64,000 nucleotides of DNA from positions 62,001 to 126,000 of the forward strand of contig NZ_JAUQUB010000004.1 in assembly GCF_030580675.1 (NCBI RefSeq), in the 5' to 3' direction. Of this stretch, positions 51,999-60,798 are shown piece after piece (position 1 is the first letter of the stretch; every line of letters starts with the position of its first letter). The notes beneath the pieces are model-generated. The model saw only the letters and a list, made by a program, of their open reading frames with translations. It had not been told where the DNA came from and ran no database searches. This DNA is from Antiquaquibacter soli. GTDB lineage: Bacteria > Actinomycetota > Actinomycetes > Actinomycetales > Microbacteriaceae. Position numbers and translations under genes: made by a program.

Positions 51999-53123
51999 AT
52001 GAGAACCGCGGTGCACTTCGGAGCTGGCAACATCGGGCGCGGGTTCGTCGCGCAGTTCCTGCACGAGAGCGGGTACGAGGTCGTCTTCGCCGACGTGAGC
52101 GAGGAGCTCATCGGAGCCCTGCAGAAGCAGCCGAGCTACCGGGTTCTCGAAGTCGGCGAAGGTGCTCAGGACCGCGTCGTCGACGGCTACCGGGCCATCA
52201 ACTCGAAGACCCACGAGGCCGACGTGATCGCAGAGATCGCGAACGCCGAGATCGTCACGACGGCCGTCGGAGCGCGCATCCTGCAGTTCGTCGCGCCGGT
52301 CATCGCGAAGGGCCTCGCCGCGCGCACGCGCCCCGAGCCGCTCGTCGTCATCGCGTGCGAGAACGCCATCGGCGGCACCGACATCCTCGCTGCGGAGGTG
52401 CGCAAGCACGACCCCGCCGACAACGCAGTCTTCGCGAACTGCGCGATCGACCGCATTGTGCCCGAGCAGTCGGGCGGCCTGGATGTCACGATCGAGTCCT
52501 TCTTCGAGTGGGTCGTCGACCGCACCCCGTTCGCCGGCGCCACGCCCGAGATCCACGGTGTCACGTGGGTCGACGATCTCGGACCGTTCATCGAGCGCAA
52601 GCTCTTCACCGTCAACACCGCCCACGCCGCGGCGGCGTACCACGGCATCGACCGCGGCTGGGTCTCGATCCGCGAGGCCCTCGCGACCCCGGAGCTCCAG
52701 GCGGAGATCCGCGCCGTGCTGGCCGAGACCAAGGAGCTGCTCGTCGTCAAGCACGGCTTCGACCCCGACGAACAGCAGGCGTACATCGAGAAGACGCTCA
52801 AGCGCATCTCGAACCCCCACCTCCCCGACACGTGCGAACGGGTGGGTCGGAGTCCTCTTCGCAAGCTCTCCCGGCACGAGAGGTTCATCGGCCCTGCCGC
52901 CGAACTCGCCGAGCGCGGGCTCGAGGTATGGAACCTCCTCAACGCCGTCGGCGCCGCCTTGCGCTTCGACGTGGAGGAGGACGCGGAGAGCGTGGAGCTC
53001 CAGGCGCTGCTGTCGGGAGGGGCGCCCGCGGATGCTCTCGCTGAGACCATCACCGGGCTCGAGCCGTCGCATCCGCTCTTCCCGCACGTCGTCGAGGTCA
53101 TCGAGTTGAGGCTCGCGCAGTGA
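51999..53123 (+). CDS. mtlD: Mannitol-1-phosphate 5-dehydrogenase
   Basis: 374 residues, the polyol-specific long-chain dehydrogenase type. N-terminal NAD-binding FGAGNIGRGFVAQFL, VACENAIGGTDIL, catalytic KLFTVNTAHAAAAYHG with the Lys-Asn-His triad, and the C-terminal helix set. It oxidises mannitol-1-phosphate to fructose-6-phosphate with NAD+. No mannitol PTS genes are nearby, so import lies elsewhere or it serves mannitol synthesis. Overlaps the next small membrane protein as GTGA. Confidence 0.92.
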   Translation: MRTAVHFGAGNIGRGFVAQFLHESGYEVVFADVSEELIGALQKQPSYRVLEVGEGAQDRVVDGYRAINSKTHEADVIAEIANAEIVTTAVGARILQFVAPVIAKGLAARTRPEPLVVIACENAIGGTDILAAEVRKHDPADNAVFANCAIDRIVPEQSGGLDVTIESFFEWVVDRTPFAGATPEIHGVTWVDDLGPFIERKLFTVNTAHAAAAYHGIDRGWVSIREALATPELQAEIRAVLAETKELLVVKHGFDPDEQQAYIEKTLKRISNPHLPDTCERVGRSPLRKLSRHERFIGPAAELAERGLEVWNLLNAVGAALRFDVEEDAESVELQALLSGGAPADALAETITGLEPSHPLFPHVVEVIELRLAQ

Positions 53124-53515
53124 CGGCGGACGCCGCCGACCCGGACGAGGAGGCACTCGGCTGGGCGGGCGACGAGCGCGATGCCGCCGCTGTCCCGCCG
53201 CCGAGAGCGCGCGAGCCCCGAGAGGGCGACTCGATCCCCGGTCCGCTCCTGATCACCTATGGCATCCTCGCGGGGCTCTACCTGATCTACACCGTGGGGT
53301 GGATCATCACCGTCACTCGGTCGTCGACGAGCCTGCCGAGCCTGCTCGGCGAGATCATGTTCCAGCTCGGCGAGTTCCTCGCGATCGCGAGCCCGGCCCT
53401 GTGGTTCGCCGCCGTGCTCGTGCTGACGCGGCGCCGCAAGCCGGTCGTTCGCCTGCTGTGGTTGCTCATCGGGCTCACCGTCGTCGTGCCCTGGCCCTTC
53501 CTGCTGGGGGTGTGA
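53120..53515 (+). CDS. Small membrane protein of unknown function
   Basis: 131 residues, GTG start. An acidic and proline-rich N-terminus (residues 1-40) precedes three hydrophobic segments (TYGILAGLYLIYTVGWII; LAIASPALWFAAVLVL; LLWLLIGLTVVVPWPFLL), so an integral membrane protein with the N-terminus probably inside. I recognise no family. Coupled to mtlD by four bases; linked to the next gene with a 1-bp gap. Possibly only cotranscribed. Confidence 0.7.
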   Translation: MTADAADPDEEALGWAGDERDAAAVPPPRAREPREGDSIPGPLLITYGILAGLYLIYTVGWIITVTRSSTSLPSLLGEIMFQLGEFLAIASPALWFAAVLVLTRRRKPVVRLLWLLIGLTVVVPWPFLLGV

Positions 53516-53516
53516 G

Positions 53517-53933
53517 ATGACCGACTCGACCCCTGAGGCGACACCCACCCCTGAGGCCCCGACTCCTGAGGCCTTCGAAGGGCCCGCCCCCGCTCCCGGA
53601 TACGGCTGGCCCTCCGTGGTCGTCGCCGCTCTCTTCGGCCTCTTCTACGCCTACGACCTGTGGGAGGCGGTCTCGACGTTCTTCGAGCTGCCCACCTTCT
53701 ACGAGGCGTTCGGCTTCGACGTCGCCCAGCTGCCGTGGTGGGTCCTCGTACTGATGCTCGTGCTGCCGGTCGTCGTGTTCCTGCTCGCCCTCTGGGCCGG
53801 GCGGCGCCGGTCGCTCGCCGAGCGTGCGCTGCTCCTCCTGGTCGGGCTGTCCGTGGTGGCGGCCCTGAGCCTCGGACTCATCGCGCTCGAGGCCGTCTTG
53901 CGGCCGGCGCTCCTCTCCGGCGTCCTCGGCTGA
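53517..53933 (+). CDS. Small membrane protein with Pro/Thr/Glu-rich N-terminus
   Basis: 138 residues from ATG 53517. The first 25 residues repeat PEATPTPEAPTPEA and end in a proline linker, then three to four membrane segments. Its C-terminal half resembles the preceding protein in pattern (alternating basic loop RRRRSLAERALL and hydrophobic stretch), so the two may be paralogues. Function unknown. Followed by 68 bp holding the PadR operator. Confidence 0.65.
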   Translation: MTDSTPEATPTPEAPTPEAFEGPAPAPGYGWPSVVVAALFGLFYAYDLWEAVSTFFELPTFYEAFGFDVAQLPWWVLVLMLVLPVVVFLLALWAGRRRSLAERALLLLVGLSVVAALSLGLIALEAVLRPALLSGVLG

Positions 53934-53971
53934 TCTCCTATCGCCTCGAGGCGGAGCTGCGTCTGTTGCAA

Positions 53972-53990
53972 TAGTGTGTGGCACACAGTA
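53972..53990. promoter_or_regulatory. Operator-like palindrome upstream of padR
   Basis: TAGTGTGTGGCACACAGTA: inner 6-bp arms TGTGTG / CACACA around one G, outer TA pairs with one mismatch. It lies just upstream of and overlaps the padR -10 element, a fitting autoregulatory site. Confidence 0.55.
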
Positions 53991-53994
53991 ATGT
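53989..53994 (+). promoter_or_regulatory. -10 element of leaderless padR transcript
   Basis: TAATGT ends 7 bases before ATG 54002 and overlaps the palindrome by two bases. It favours ATG 54002 over an upstream GTG at 53978. Confidence 0.5.
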
Positions 53995-54001
53995 AACTCG
54001 T

Positions 54002-54337
54002 ATGTACGAAGACGAGGTCCTCGCGACCCACCGCCAGGAGGTGCGCCGCGGCACCGTGGTGCTCGCGTGCCTGCTGACCCTCGCGCAGCCGAACTACGGC
54101 TACGCGCTCCTCGAGTCGCTCGAGCGGGCTGGCTTCCCCGTCGACGCCAACACGCTCTACCCCCTCCTGCGGCGCCTCGAGAAGCAGGGGCTGTTGTCGA
54201 GCGAGTGGAACACGGACGAGGCCCGGCCCCGCAAGTTCTACGCGACGAGCCCCGACGGCGCCGCGCTCGCGGAACTGCTCTACCGGGACTGGGTCGACAT
54301 CGACCGGTCCCTCCGAACCCTGAAAGGCACGACATGA
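54002..54337 (+). CDS. PadR-family transcriptional regulator
   Basis: 111 residues from ATG 54002; a GTG at 53978 would add 8 residues but lies inside the operator. A winged-helix PadR domain: YGYALLESLERAGFPVDANTLYPLLRRLEKQGLLSSEWN followed by the wing EARPRKFYATSPDG. PadR proteins repress stress and detoxification genes, often beside a permease-prefix-domain protein, exactly as here (ATGA overlap). Confidence 0.9.
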   Translation: MYEDEVLATHRQEVRRGTVVLACLLTLAQPNYGYALLESLERAGFPVDANTLYPLLRRLEKQGLLSSEWNTDEARPRKFYATSPDGAALAELLYRDWVDIDRSLRTLKGTT

Positions 54338-55263
54338 GCCCCACCCTCACCGACCGCTACGTGTCGGCCCTCACCCGGTTGCTGCCGGCGCGGCAGCGCA
54401 AAGACATCGCTCAAGAACTGCGCGCCTCGATCGCGGACGCCGTCGACGAGCGGCTCGACGCGGGCGCCAGCGAGCGGGATGCCGAGCGCGAGACCCTCGC
54501 CGAGCTCGGGGACCCCGTCCTCCTCGCCGCCCGCTACACCGATCGCCCCACCGCGCTCATCGGCCCGCGCTACTACGGGGACTACCGTCGGCTCCTCGGC
54601 GTCCTGACGACGATCGGCCCGGGCACCGCGATCGTCGTCACCGTGGCGCAAGTGCTCTACGCGGTGCCGCTCGGGCTCGCGCTGCTCGCGGGCGTCGGTG
54701 CGGGGCTCGCCGCGACCGCCGTGTCCGCGGCGGCGCTCACTGCGCTCTTCGCCGTCGTCGAGCGGCTTCCGCGCCGAGCGGAGCCGTGGGCGCCCGTGAA
54801 CCTGCCGGAGGGCGGCGACAGCGTCGGCAGCGCGCTCGGCGGAATCGCGTTCCTCCTCGGGGTGGGGGCGCTCCTCGTGCTCTCGCCGTGGTTCACGACA
54901 GTCGTCGATCCCAGCGGCCAGGGCATCCCGGTGCTCTCCCCGGCACTGTGGCCGGCCTGGGCGCCGCTCATCGTGGGAGTGCTGGCACTGGCGATCGTGT
55001 TCGCCGTCGTCACGGAGTACGCCGGGTGGAGCATCCCGCTCGCCCTCGCCAACGCGATCGTGGTCCTCGGCGGCTTCGGGCTCTTCGTCGTGGCAGCAAC
55101 GAACGACCTGTTCCTCAACGCCGCCTTCTTCGACACGATCGGCTGGGGCGCCGGTGCGGCGGGCACGATCACCGTCGTGGTGATCGCCCTGCTCGGTGTC
55201 AACGCGATCGTCGAGACGATCGGCGGCTTCGTGAAGGCGCGCCGACGGGCGGCGGCGTCATGA
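54334..55263 (+). CDS. Permease-prefix (HAAS) domain membrane protein
   Basis: 309 residues from ATG 54334. The first 75 residues form a cytosolic helical permease-prefix domain (DRYVSALTRLLPARQRKDIAQELRASIADAVDERL...DPVLLAARY), which in this PadR-linked group contacts the regulator or membrane. About six to seven membrane segments follow. Likely a sensor or transporter accessory for the PadR response. Overlaps padR and the MDR gene by four bases each. Confidence 0.8.
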   Translation: MSPTLTDRYVSALTRLLPARQRKDIAQELRASIADAVDERLDAGASERDAERETLAELGDPVLLAARYTDRPTALIGPRYYGDYRRLLGVLTTIGPGTAIVVTVAQVLYAVPLGLALLAGVGAGLAATAVSAAALTALFAVVERLPRRAEPWAPVNLPEGGDSVGSALGGIAFLLGVGALLVLSPWFTTVVDPSGQGIPVLSPALWPAWAPLIVGVLALAIVFAVVTEYAGWSIPLALANAIVVLGGFGLFVVAATNDLFLNAAFFDTIGWGAGAAGTITVVVIALLGVNAIVETIGGFVKARRRAAAS

Positions 55264-56216
55264 GGGCCGCGATCCGGGAGCGCTACGGCGACCCCCTCGA
55301 CGTCGTGCGTGTCGTCGACCGACCCGAGCCGCAGCTCGAGCCCGACCGGGTGCTCGTCGAGGTGGCTGCGGGCGGGCTCAACTCCCTCGACTGGCGGCTG
55401 ACGCGGGCGACGCCGCGGCTCGTGCGCGCCTCCGAAGGGCTTCGCGCTCCCCGCGACCCCCGGCTCGGCGAGGACGTCTCCGGGACCGTCGTCGCCGTCG
55501 GCTCCGCCGTCACGCGATTCGCTCCCGGCGACCGCGTGTTCGGTCAGGGCAGGGGAGCCTTCGCGGAGCGGGTCGCGCCGCGGGAGAAGTTCCTCGCCCC
55601 CGCGCCCTCGGCGATCACCCTCGCGGATGCCGCCTCCCTCGCCGTCGCGGGGACGACCGCGCTGCAGGCGATCCAGTTCGCGTCCGGCACGGGGCCGGGG
55701 CTCGGGCCGGGGAGCCGGGTCCTCGTGATCGGCGCGGCCGGGGGAGTAGGTACGTTCGCCGTCCAGCTCGCCGCGTCGACCGGCGCCGAGGTGACGGGTG
55801 TGTGCTCCGGTGCCAAGGCCGACTTCGTCCGGTCGCAGGGCGCCGCCCACGTGATCGACTACACCACGCAGGACATCGCCGGCGAGTACGACCTCATCGT
55901 CGAGCTCGCCGTCGCAGCTCCGCTGCGACGCACGGCATCGCTCCTTCGCCCCGGCGGCACCCTCGTCCTGTCGTCCGGCGACGGCGGAGCGCTGCTCGGG
56001 CCGCTCCCGCGCATCGCGGCCGCGGCGTTCGACCGCCGCATCCGCATGCTCGCCGCGCAGACGACGACCGACAGCCTGCTCGAGGTCGCCCGGCTCGTCG
56101 ATGCGGGGGCGCTGCGACCGGTGATCACCGACCGTTACCCTCTCGAGCGCGCCGCCGACGCGATCGCCCACCTCGAGCGGGGCCACACGCTCGGCAAGGT
56201 ACTCCTGGAGCCCTGA
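55260..56216 (+). CDS. NADP-dependent MDR oxidoreductase (quinone oxidoreductase-like)
   Basis: 318 residues from ATG 55260. Zinc-lacking medium-chain dehydrogenase: N-terminal GroES-like region with EVAAGGLNSLDWRLT, GEDVSGTVVAVGSAV and the Rossmann VLVIGAAGGVGTFAVQLAA. No catalytic zinc cysteines, so it is of the quinone oxidoreductase/zeta-crystallin type and would reduce quinones or enones with NADPH. Coupled to padR and the HAAS protein, it fits an oxidative or electrophile-stress operon. A strong hairpin follows. Confidence 0.9.
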   Translation: MRAAIRERYGDPLDVVRVVDRPEPQLEPDRVLVEVAAGGLNSLDWRLTRATPRLVRASEGLRAPRDPRLGEDVSGTVVAVGSAVTRFAPGDRVFGQGRGAFAERVAPREKFLAPAPSAITLADAASLAVAGTTALQAIQFASGTGPGLGPGSRVLVIGAAGGVGTFAVQLAASTGAEVTGVCSGAKADFVRSQGAAHVIDYTTQDIAGEYDLIVELAVAAPLRRTASLLRPGGTLVLSSGDGGALLGPLPRIAAAAFDRRIRMLAAQTTTDSLLEVARLVDAGALRPVITDRYPLERAADAIAHLERGHTLGKVLLEP

Positions 56217-56220
56217 GCGC

Positions 56221-56250
56221 GCGGCCCGGCGTCACGTGGCGCCGGGCCGC
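56221..56250 (+). terminator. Terminator hairpin after MDR oxidoreductase
   Basis: A perfect 11-bp stem GCGGCCCGGCG / CGCCGGGCCGC with an 8-nt loop, 4 nt after the stop. No U-tract. Confidence 0.7.
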
Positions 56251-56324
56251 CCGCTCGCCCAGTAAAGTGGCTTGCGTTGCGCGCGACACCGCGCCGCTCT
56301 CCGCTACTCGAAGGACTCGATCCC

Positions 56325-57917
56325 GTGGCCAAGCCGATCGTGCTGATCGCCGAAGAACTCTCTCCCGCTACCGTCGAGGCGCTCGGCCCCGACTTCGACA
56401 TCCGCTCCGTGGACGGCACCGACCGCCCCGCGCTGCTCGCGGCCCTCGCAGATGCCCACGCCATCCTCATCCGCTCCGCGACGACGGTGGATGCCGAGGC
56501 CATCGCCGCGGCGAAGCAGCTCAAGGTCATCGCCCGCGCCGGAGTCGGCCTCGACAACGTCGACATCAAGTCGGCGACCGAGGCCGGCGTCATGGTCGTC
56601 AACGCGCCGACCTCCAACATCATCTCGGCGGCCGAGCTCACGGTCGGTCACATCCTCAGCCTCGCCCGGCACATCCCCGCGGCCCACGCGAGCCTCGCCG
56701 CCGGCACCTGGAAGCGCTCCGCCTACACGGGCGTCGAGCTCTTCGAGAAGACGGTCGGCATCATCGGTCTCGGCCGCATCGGCGCGCTCATCACGGCGCG
56801 CCTCCAGGCGTTCGGGATGACGGTGGTCGCGTACGACCCGTACGTCACGAGCGCGCGCGCCCAGCAGCTCGGCGTGACGCTATTGACCCTCGACGAACTC
56901 CTCGCCCAGTCGGACTTCATCTCCATCCATATGCCGAAGACCCCCGAGACCACGGGGATGATCTCGACCGACCAGTTCGCCCTCATGAAGCCGAGCGCGT
57001 TCATCGTCAACGTGGCTCGCGGTGGGCTCATCGACGAGGCCGCGCTCTTCACGGCGCTGAAGTCGAAGCGAATCGCGGGCGCGGGGCTGGATGTCTTCGT
57101 CTCGGAGCCCCCGACCGACTCGCCGCTGCTCGGGCTCGACAACGTCGTGCTCACGCCGCACCTCGGGGCGTCCACCGACGAGGCGCAGGAGAAGGCGGGA
57201 GTCTCCGTGGCCCGCTCGGTGCGCCTCGCCCTCGACGGCGAGCTCGTCCCCGACGCGGTGAACGTCGCCGGTGGCGTCATCGACCCGCAGGTTCGGCCGG
57301 GCATCCCGCTCATGGAGAAGCTCGGCCAGGTCTTCTCGGGGCTCGCCGACTCGCCGATCACGAGCGTCGACGTCGAAGTGCGCGGTGAGATCGCCGACCT
57401 CGGGGTCGACGTGCTGAAGCTCGCCGCGCTCAAGGGCATCTTCTCGAACATCGTCAGCGAGTCGGTGAGCTACGTGAACGCGCCGCTGCTCGCTGAGGCG
57501 CGCGGCGTCTCCGTCCGCCTCCTCACGGATGCCACGAGCGACGAGTACCGCAACCTGCTCACCATCCGCGGCGCCTTGAGCGACGGGTCGCAGATCTCGG
57601 TGTCCGGAACGCTCACCGGCACCCGCCAGACCCAGAAGATCGTCGAGATCAACGGCTACGACGTCGAGGTCCCCATCGCGGAGCACCTCATCGTCATGGT
57701 CTACACCGACCGCCCCGGCATCGTCGCGGTGTACGGCAAGGAGTTCGGCGAGGCATCCATCAACATCGCCGGAATGCAGATCGCGCGCCAGAGCGCCGGA
57801 GGGCAGGCCCTCTCCGTGCTCACCGTCGACTCCCCGGTGCCCGACGAGCTGCTCGCGAAGGTCGCCTCGGCGATCGACGCGAGCCTGCTGCGCGAGATCG
57901 ACATCGTCGAGCCGTAG
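56325..57917 (+). CDS. serA: D-3-phosphoglycerate dehydrogenase
   Basis: 530 residues from GTG 56325; AAGGA nine bases upstream decides the start over an upstream candidate. The long (type I) form of PGDH, which makes phosphohydroxypyruvate, first step of serine synthesis. Visible: GVGLDNVDIKSATEAG, NAD-binding GIIGLGRIGALI, catalytic NVARGG (Arg) and PHLGAST (His), an intervening domain and a C-terminal ACT domain (VMVYTDRPGIVAVYGKEFGE) that probably binds serine for feedback inhibition. It precedes leuB-ilvE, an amino-acid-biosynthesis row. Confidence 0.95.
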   Translation: MAKPIVLIAEELSPATVEALGPDFDIRSVDGTDRPALLAALADAHAILIRSATTVDAEAIAAAKQLKVIARAGVGLDNVDIKSATEAGVMVVNAPTSNIISAAELTVGHILSLARHIPAAHASLAAGTWKRSAYTGVELFEKTVGIIGLGRIGALITARLQAFGMTVVAYDPYVTSARAQQLGVTLLTLDELLAQSDFISIHMPKTPETTGMISTDQFALMKPSAFIVNVARGGLIDEAALFTALKSKRIAGAGLDVFVSEPPTDSPLLGLDNVVLTPHLGASTDEAQEKAGVSVARSVRLALDGELVPDAVNVAGGVIDPQVRPGIPLMEKLGQVFSGLADSPITSVDVEVRGEIADLGVDVLKLAALKGIFSNIVSESVSYVNAPLLAEARGVSVRLLTDATSDEYRNLLTIRGALSDGSQISVSGTLTGTRQTQKIVEINGYDVEVPIAEHLIVMVYTDRPGIVAVYGKEFGEASINIAGMQIARQSAGGQALSVLTVDSPVPDELLAKVASAIDASLLREIDIVEP

Positions 57918-57945
57918 CCCGCGAGTCGGCGGCCCCGCGCCGCGA

Positions 57946-57951
57946 TAGCCT
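57946..57951 (+). promoter_or_regulatory. -10 element of leaderless leuB transcript
   Basis: TAGCCT ends six bases before ATG 57958; GGAG lies only two bases from the ATG, too near for a Shine-Dalgarno. Confidence 0.55.
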
Positions 57952-57957
57952 GGAGCC

Positions 57958-59001
57958 ATGCCCAGCACCCTCGATCTTGCAGTCATCCCCGGCGACGGAA
58001 TCGGACCGGAGGTGATCGCCGAGGCACTCAAGGTGCTGCGATCGACCGGCGTGGATGTCTCGACCACCGAGTACCCCTTCGGGGCGACCCACTACCTCGC
58101 CACCGGCCGCATCCTTGAGCAGGAGGACCTCGACGCGCTCGCGAAGCACGACGCGATCCTCCTCGGCGCCGTCGGCGGCGACCCGCGCGACCCCAAGCTC
58201 GCTGGCGGCATCATCGAGCGCGGACTCCTGCTGAAGCTGCGCTTCGCGTTCGACCACTACGTCAACCTGCGCCCCACGCGCATCTACCCGAGCGTCGCCT
58301 CCCCGCTCGCGAACCCCGGCGAGGTCGACTTCGTCGTCGTGCGAGAGGGGACCGAGGGCCCGTACGTCGGCAACGGCGGCATCATCCGCCGCGGAACGCC
58401 GCAGGAGATCGCCAACGAGGTGAGCGTCAACACGGCCTTCGGCGTCGAGCGGGTCGTGAAGTTCGCGTTCGACCAGGCCGAGAAGCGGCGCGGCAAGCTC
58501 ACCCTCGTGCACAAGACGAACGTTCTCACCAACGCCGGTCAGCTCTGGCAGCGCATCGTCCAGGCGGAGGCGGCCAATCACCCGTCCGTGGACTGGGACT
58601 ACCTCCACGTCGACGCCGCGACCATCTTCTTCGTCACGGATCCTGCTAGATTCGACGTGATCGTCACGGACAACCTCTTCGGCGACATCCTCACCGACCT
58701 CGCGGCCGCGATCAGCGGCGGCATCGGACTGGCGGCCTCGGGCAACATCAATCCGGACGGCGCCTTCCCCTCGATGTTCGAGCCCGTGCACGGCTCGGCG
58801 CCGGACATCGCGGGCAAGCAGCTCGCGGACCCCACGGCCGCGATCCTGTCCGTCTCGCTCCTCCTCGCCTCCCGCGGCGAGCAGGAGGCGGCGGACCGGA
58901 TCAGCGCCGCCGTGGAGGCCGACCTCGCCGCCCGAGGAGACGCCCGACGCAGCACCGCCGAAATCGGCGACGCGATCGCGGCAGCAGTAGCGCAGAATTG
59001 A
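57958..59001 (+). CDS. leuB: 3-isopropylmalate dehydrogenase
   Basis: 347 residues. Beta-decarboxylating dehydrogenase of leucine synthesis: N-terminal [13 protein letters not shown], the substrate Arg/Tyr region [22 protein letters not shown] and the metal-binding [17 protein letters not shown]-terminal [13 protein letters not shown] binds NAD. It fits between serA and ilvE; no leuCD or leuA is present here. Actinobacteria commonly pair leuB with ilvE. Confidence 0.95.
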   Translation: MPSTLDLAVIPGDGIGPEVIAEALKVLRSTGVDVSTTEYPFGATHYLATGRILEQEDLDALAKHDAILLGAVGGDPRDPKLAGGIIERGLLLKLRFAFDHYVNLRPTRIYPSVASPLANPGEVDFVVVREGTEGPYVGNGGIIRRGTPQEIANEVSVNTAFGVERVVKFAFDQAEKRRGKLTLVHKTNVLTNAGQLWQRIVQAEAANHPSVDWDYLHVDAATIFFVTDPARFDVIVTDNLFGDILTDLAAAISGGIGLAASGNINPDGAFPSMFEPVHGSAPDIAGKQLADPTAAILSVSLLLASRGEQEAADRISAAVEADLAARGDARRSTAEIGDAIAAAVAQN

Positions 59002-59027
59002 ATCCTTCCGTTCCTTAAGGACACCCC

Positions 59028-60134
59028 ATGAAGAACCTCCTCGCACCGGCGACCCTCGAGTTCGCCATCACCCCCAACGAGAACGCCCGCTCGGCCGCCG
59101 AGCACGCCGACATCATCGCGGAGCCCGGCTTCGGCAAGCACTTCACCGACCACATGGTCGACATCTGCTGGTCGGAGTGGGGCGGATGGCACCGACCGCG
59201 AGTCCAGCCGTACGGCCCCATCTCGCTCGACCCGGCGGCTGCGGTGCTCCACTACGCCCAGGAGATCTTCGAGGGGCTCAAGGCGTACCGCTGGGCAGAC
59301 GGCTCGATCTGGTCGTTCCGCCCCGACGCGAACGCGGCGCGTCTGCAGCGCTCCGCTCGGCGCATGGCGCTCCCGGAGCTGCCCACCGAGTACTTCATCG
59401 AGTCGCTCAAGCAGCTCATCGCGGTCGACGGCCGCTGGGTTCCGTCGGCCCCCGAGACGAGCCTGTACATCCGGCCCTTCATGTTCGCCAAGGAGGCATT
59501 CCTCGGCGTGCGTCCGGCGAAGAAGGTGAACTACTACGTGATCGCGAGCCCCGCGGGCGCGTACTTCCACGGCGGCATCGAGCCGCTCTCCATCTGGCTG
59601 TCGACGACCTACTCGCGCGCGGGCAAGGGCGGCACGGGCGCGGCGAAGACGGGCGGCAACTACGCCTCGAGCCTCGTCGCCCAGCAGGAGGCGTACGACC
59701 ACGGCTGCGCCCAGGTGCTCTTCCTCGACTCCGAGGAGGGAAAGTACCTCGAGGAGCTCGGCGGCATGAACATCGTGCTCGTGAAGAAGGACGGCACGCT
59801 CGTCACCCCCGCGTCGGACAGCATCCTCGAGGGCATCACCCGCGACTCCATCCTGCAGCTCGCCGAGGACCGCGGCCACCGAGTGGAGCGCCGCCGCGTC
59901 AGCATCGAGGAGTGGCGCGAGGGCGCCGCGAACGGCGACATCGTCGAGGCGTTCGCGTGCGGCACCGCGGCGGTCGTGACGCCCATCGGGCTCATCAAGG
60001 CCGAGGACTTCGAGATCGGTTCGGCGGATGCACTACCGGGCGAGCTGACGATGTCGCTGCGCGAGGAGCTCACGGGCATCCAGTACGGCCGCGTCGAGGA
60101 CCGGCACGGCTGGATGCTGCGGCTCGACGCCTAG
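59028..60134 (+). CDS. ilvE: Branched-chain amino acid aminotransferase
   Basis: 368 residues, class IV PLP aminotransferase; start ATG 59028 with AAGGA upstream. Family landmarks: [30 protein letters not shown], the PLP-lysine segment [13 protein letters not shown] with Lys207, and [22 protein letters not shown]-type region. It transaminates 2-keto acids of leucine, isoleucine and valine with glutamate. It directly follows leuB by 26 bp, and its stop overlaps that of the convergent alpha/beta hydrolase. Confidence 0.95.
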   Translation: MKNLLAPATLEFAITPNENARSAAEHADIIAEPGFGKHFTDHMVDICWSEWGGWHRPRVQPYGPISLDPAAAVLHYAQEIFEGLKAYRWADGSIWSFRPDANAARLQRSARRMALPELPTEYFIESLKQLIAVDGRWVPSAPETSLYIRPFMFAKEAFLGVRPAKKVNYYVIASPAGAYFHGGIEPLSIWLSTTYSRAGKGGTGAAKTGGNYASSLVAQQEAYDHGCAQVLFLDSEEGKYLEELGGMNIVLVKKDGTLVTPASDSILEGITRDSILQLAEDRGHRVERRRVSIEEWREGAANGDIVEAFACGTAAVVTPIGLIKAEDFEIGSADALPGELTMSLREELTGIQYGRVEDRHGWMLRLDA

Positions 60135-60775
60135 GCCGACCCGCTCTCTGAGGCCCTCGAAGCGAACTCCGCGACGGCGTCGCCGATCGTCTCGAGGTGG
60201 TCCCGCTTCGAGAACCCGGACACGCTCTTGCGCGGCACGAGGCCGTGGTCGCCGTCGGGCAGCCACAGCACCTCGATGGCGGGGGAGAGCGTATAGCCCG
60301 CAACATCCGCAGGTGTGCCGAACTCGTCGCGCTCGCCCTGCACGATGAGGGTCGGCGTCCTCAGGTGCTCGAGGTGCGCGGTGCGGGTCTGCTCGGGCTT
60401 GCCCGGCGGGTGGAACGGGTAGCCGAGGCACGCGACGCCCTGCACGAGCCCGGCATCCGCGGCGTGGTCGGCGACCATCGTCGCGACGCGGCCGCCCATC
60501 GACCGGCCGCCGATGAGGAGCGAGCCGCCACCGACAGCGGCGATCGCGTCGCGGTACTCGCCGAGCAGCGTGTCTGCGCGCGGCGGCGGCTTGCGGGTGC
60601 CCGACCGACGCGCGGCCATGTATGCGAACTCGAAGCGGGCGACCCGGATGCCCCGCGCCACGAGCACGGCGGCGACGTCGTTCATCCCAGGGGAGTCCAT
60701 CGGCGCTCCTGCGCCGTGGGCGAGCAGGATCGTCGTCGAGTACGAGTCGGGCACATCCCACAGCAGCTCCGTCAT
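60131..60775 (-). CDS. Alpha/beta hydrolase (KANL3/Tex30-like)
   Basis: 214 residues from ATG 60775; an ATG at 60784 would add three residues but the -10 element favours 60775. The nucleophile elbow [10 protein letters not shown] (Ser), an [12 protein letters not shown] oxyanion-hole region, a VQGERDEFG acid and the C-terminal [11 protein letters not shown] with the catalytic His describe an alpha/beta hydrolase of the predicted KANL3/Tex30-like group. Substrate unknown. It is divergent from the FAH-family gene, with the two -10 elements overlapping, and converges on ilvE. Confidence 0.85.
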   Translation of the reverse strand: MTELLWDVPDSYSTTILLAHGAGAPMDSPGMNDVAAVLVARGIRVARFEFAYMAARRSGTRKPPPRADTLLGEYRDAIAAVGGGSLLIGGRSMGGRVATMVADHAADAGLVQGVACLGYPFHPPGKPEQTRTAHLEHLRTPTLIVQGERDEFGTPADVAGYTLSPAIEVLWLPDGDHGLVPRKSVSGFSKRDHLETIGDAVAEFASRASESGSA

Positions 60776-60782
60776 GTCTTGC

Positions 60783-60788
60783 ATCGTA
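60783..60788 (-). promoter_or_regulatory. -10 element of leaderless alpha/beta hydrolase transcript
   Basis: On the minus strand TACGAT ends 7 bases before ATG 60775. It overlaps by two bases the plus-strand -10 TAGGCT (60787-60792). Confidence 0.5.
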
Positions 60789-60792
60789 GGCT
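60787..60792 (+). promoter_or_regulatory. -10 element of leaderless FAH-family transcript
   Basis: TAGGCT ends six bases before GTG 60799, sharing two bases with the opposite -10 element. Confidence 0.55.
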
Positions 60793-60798
60793 CGTAGG

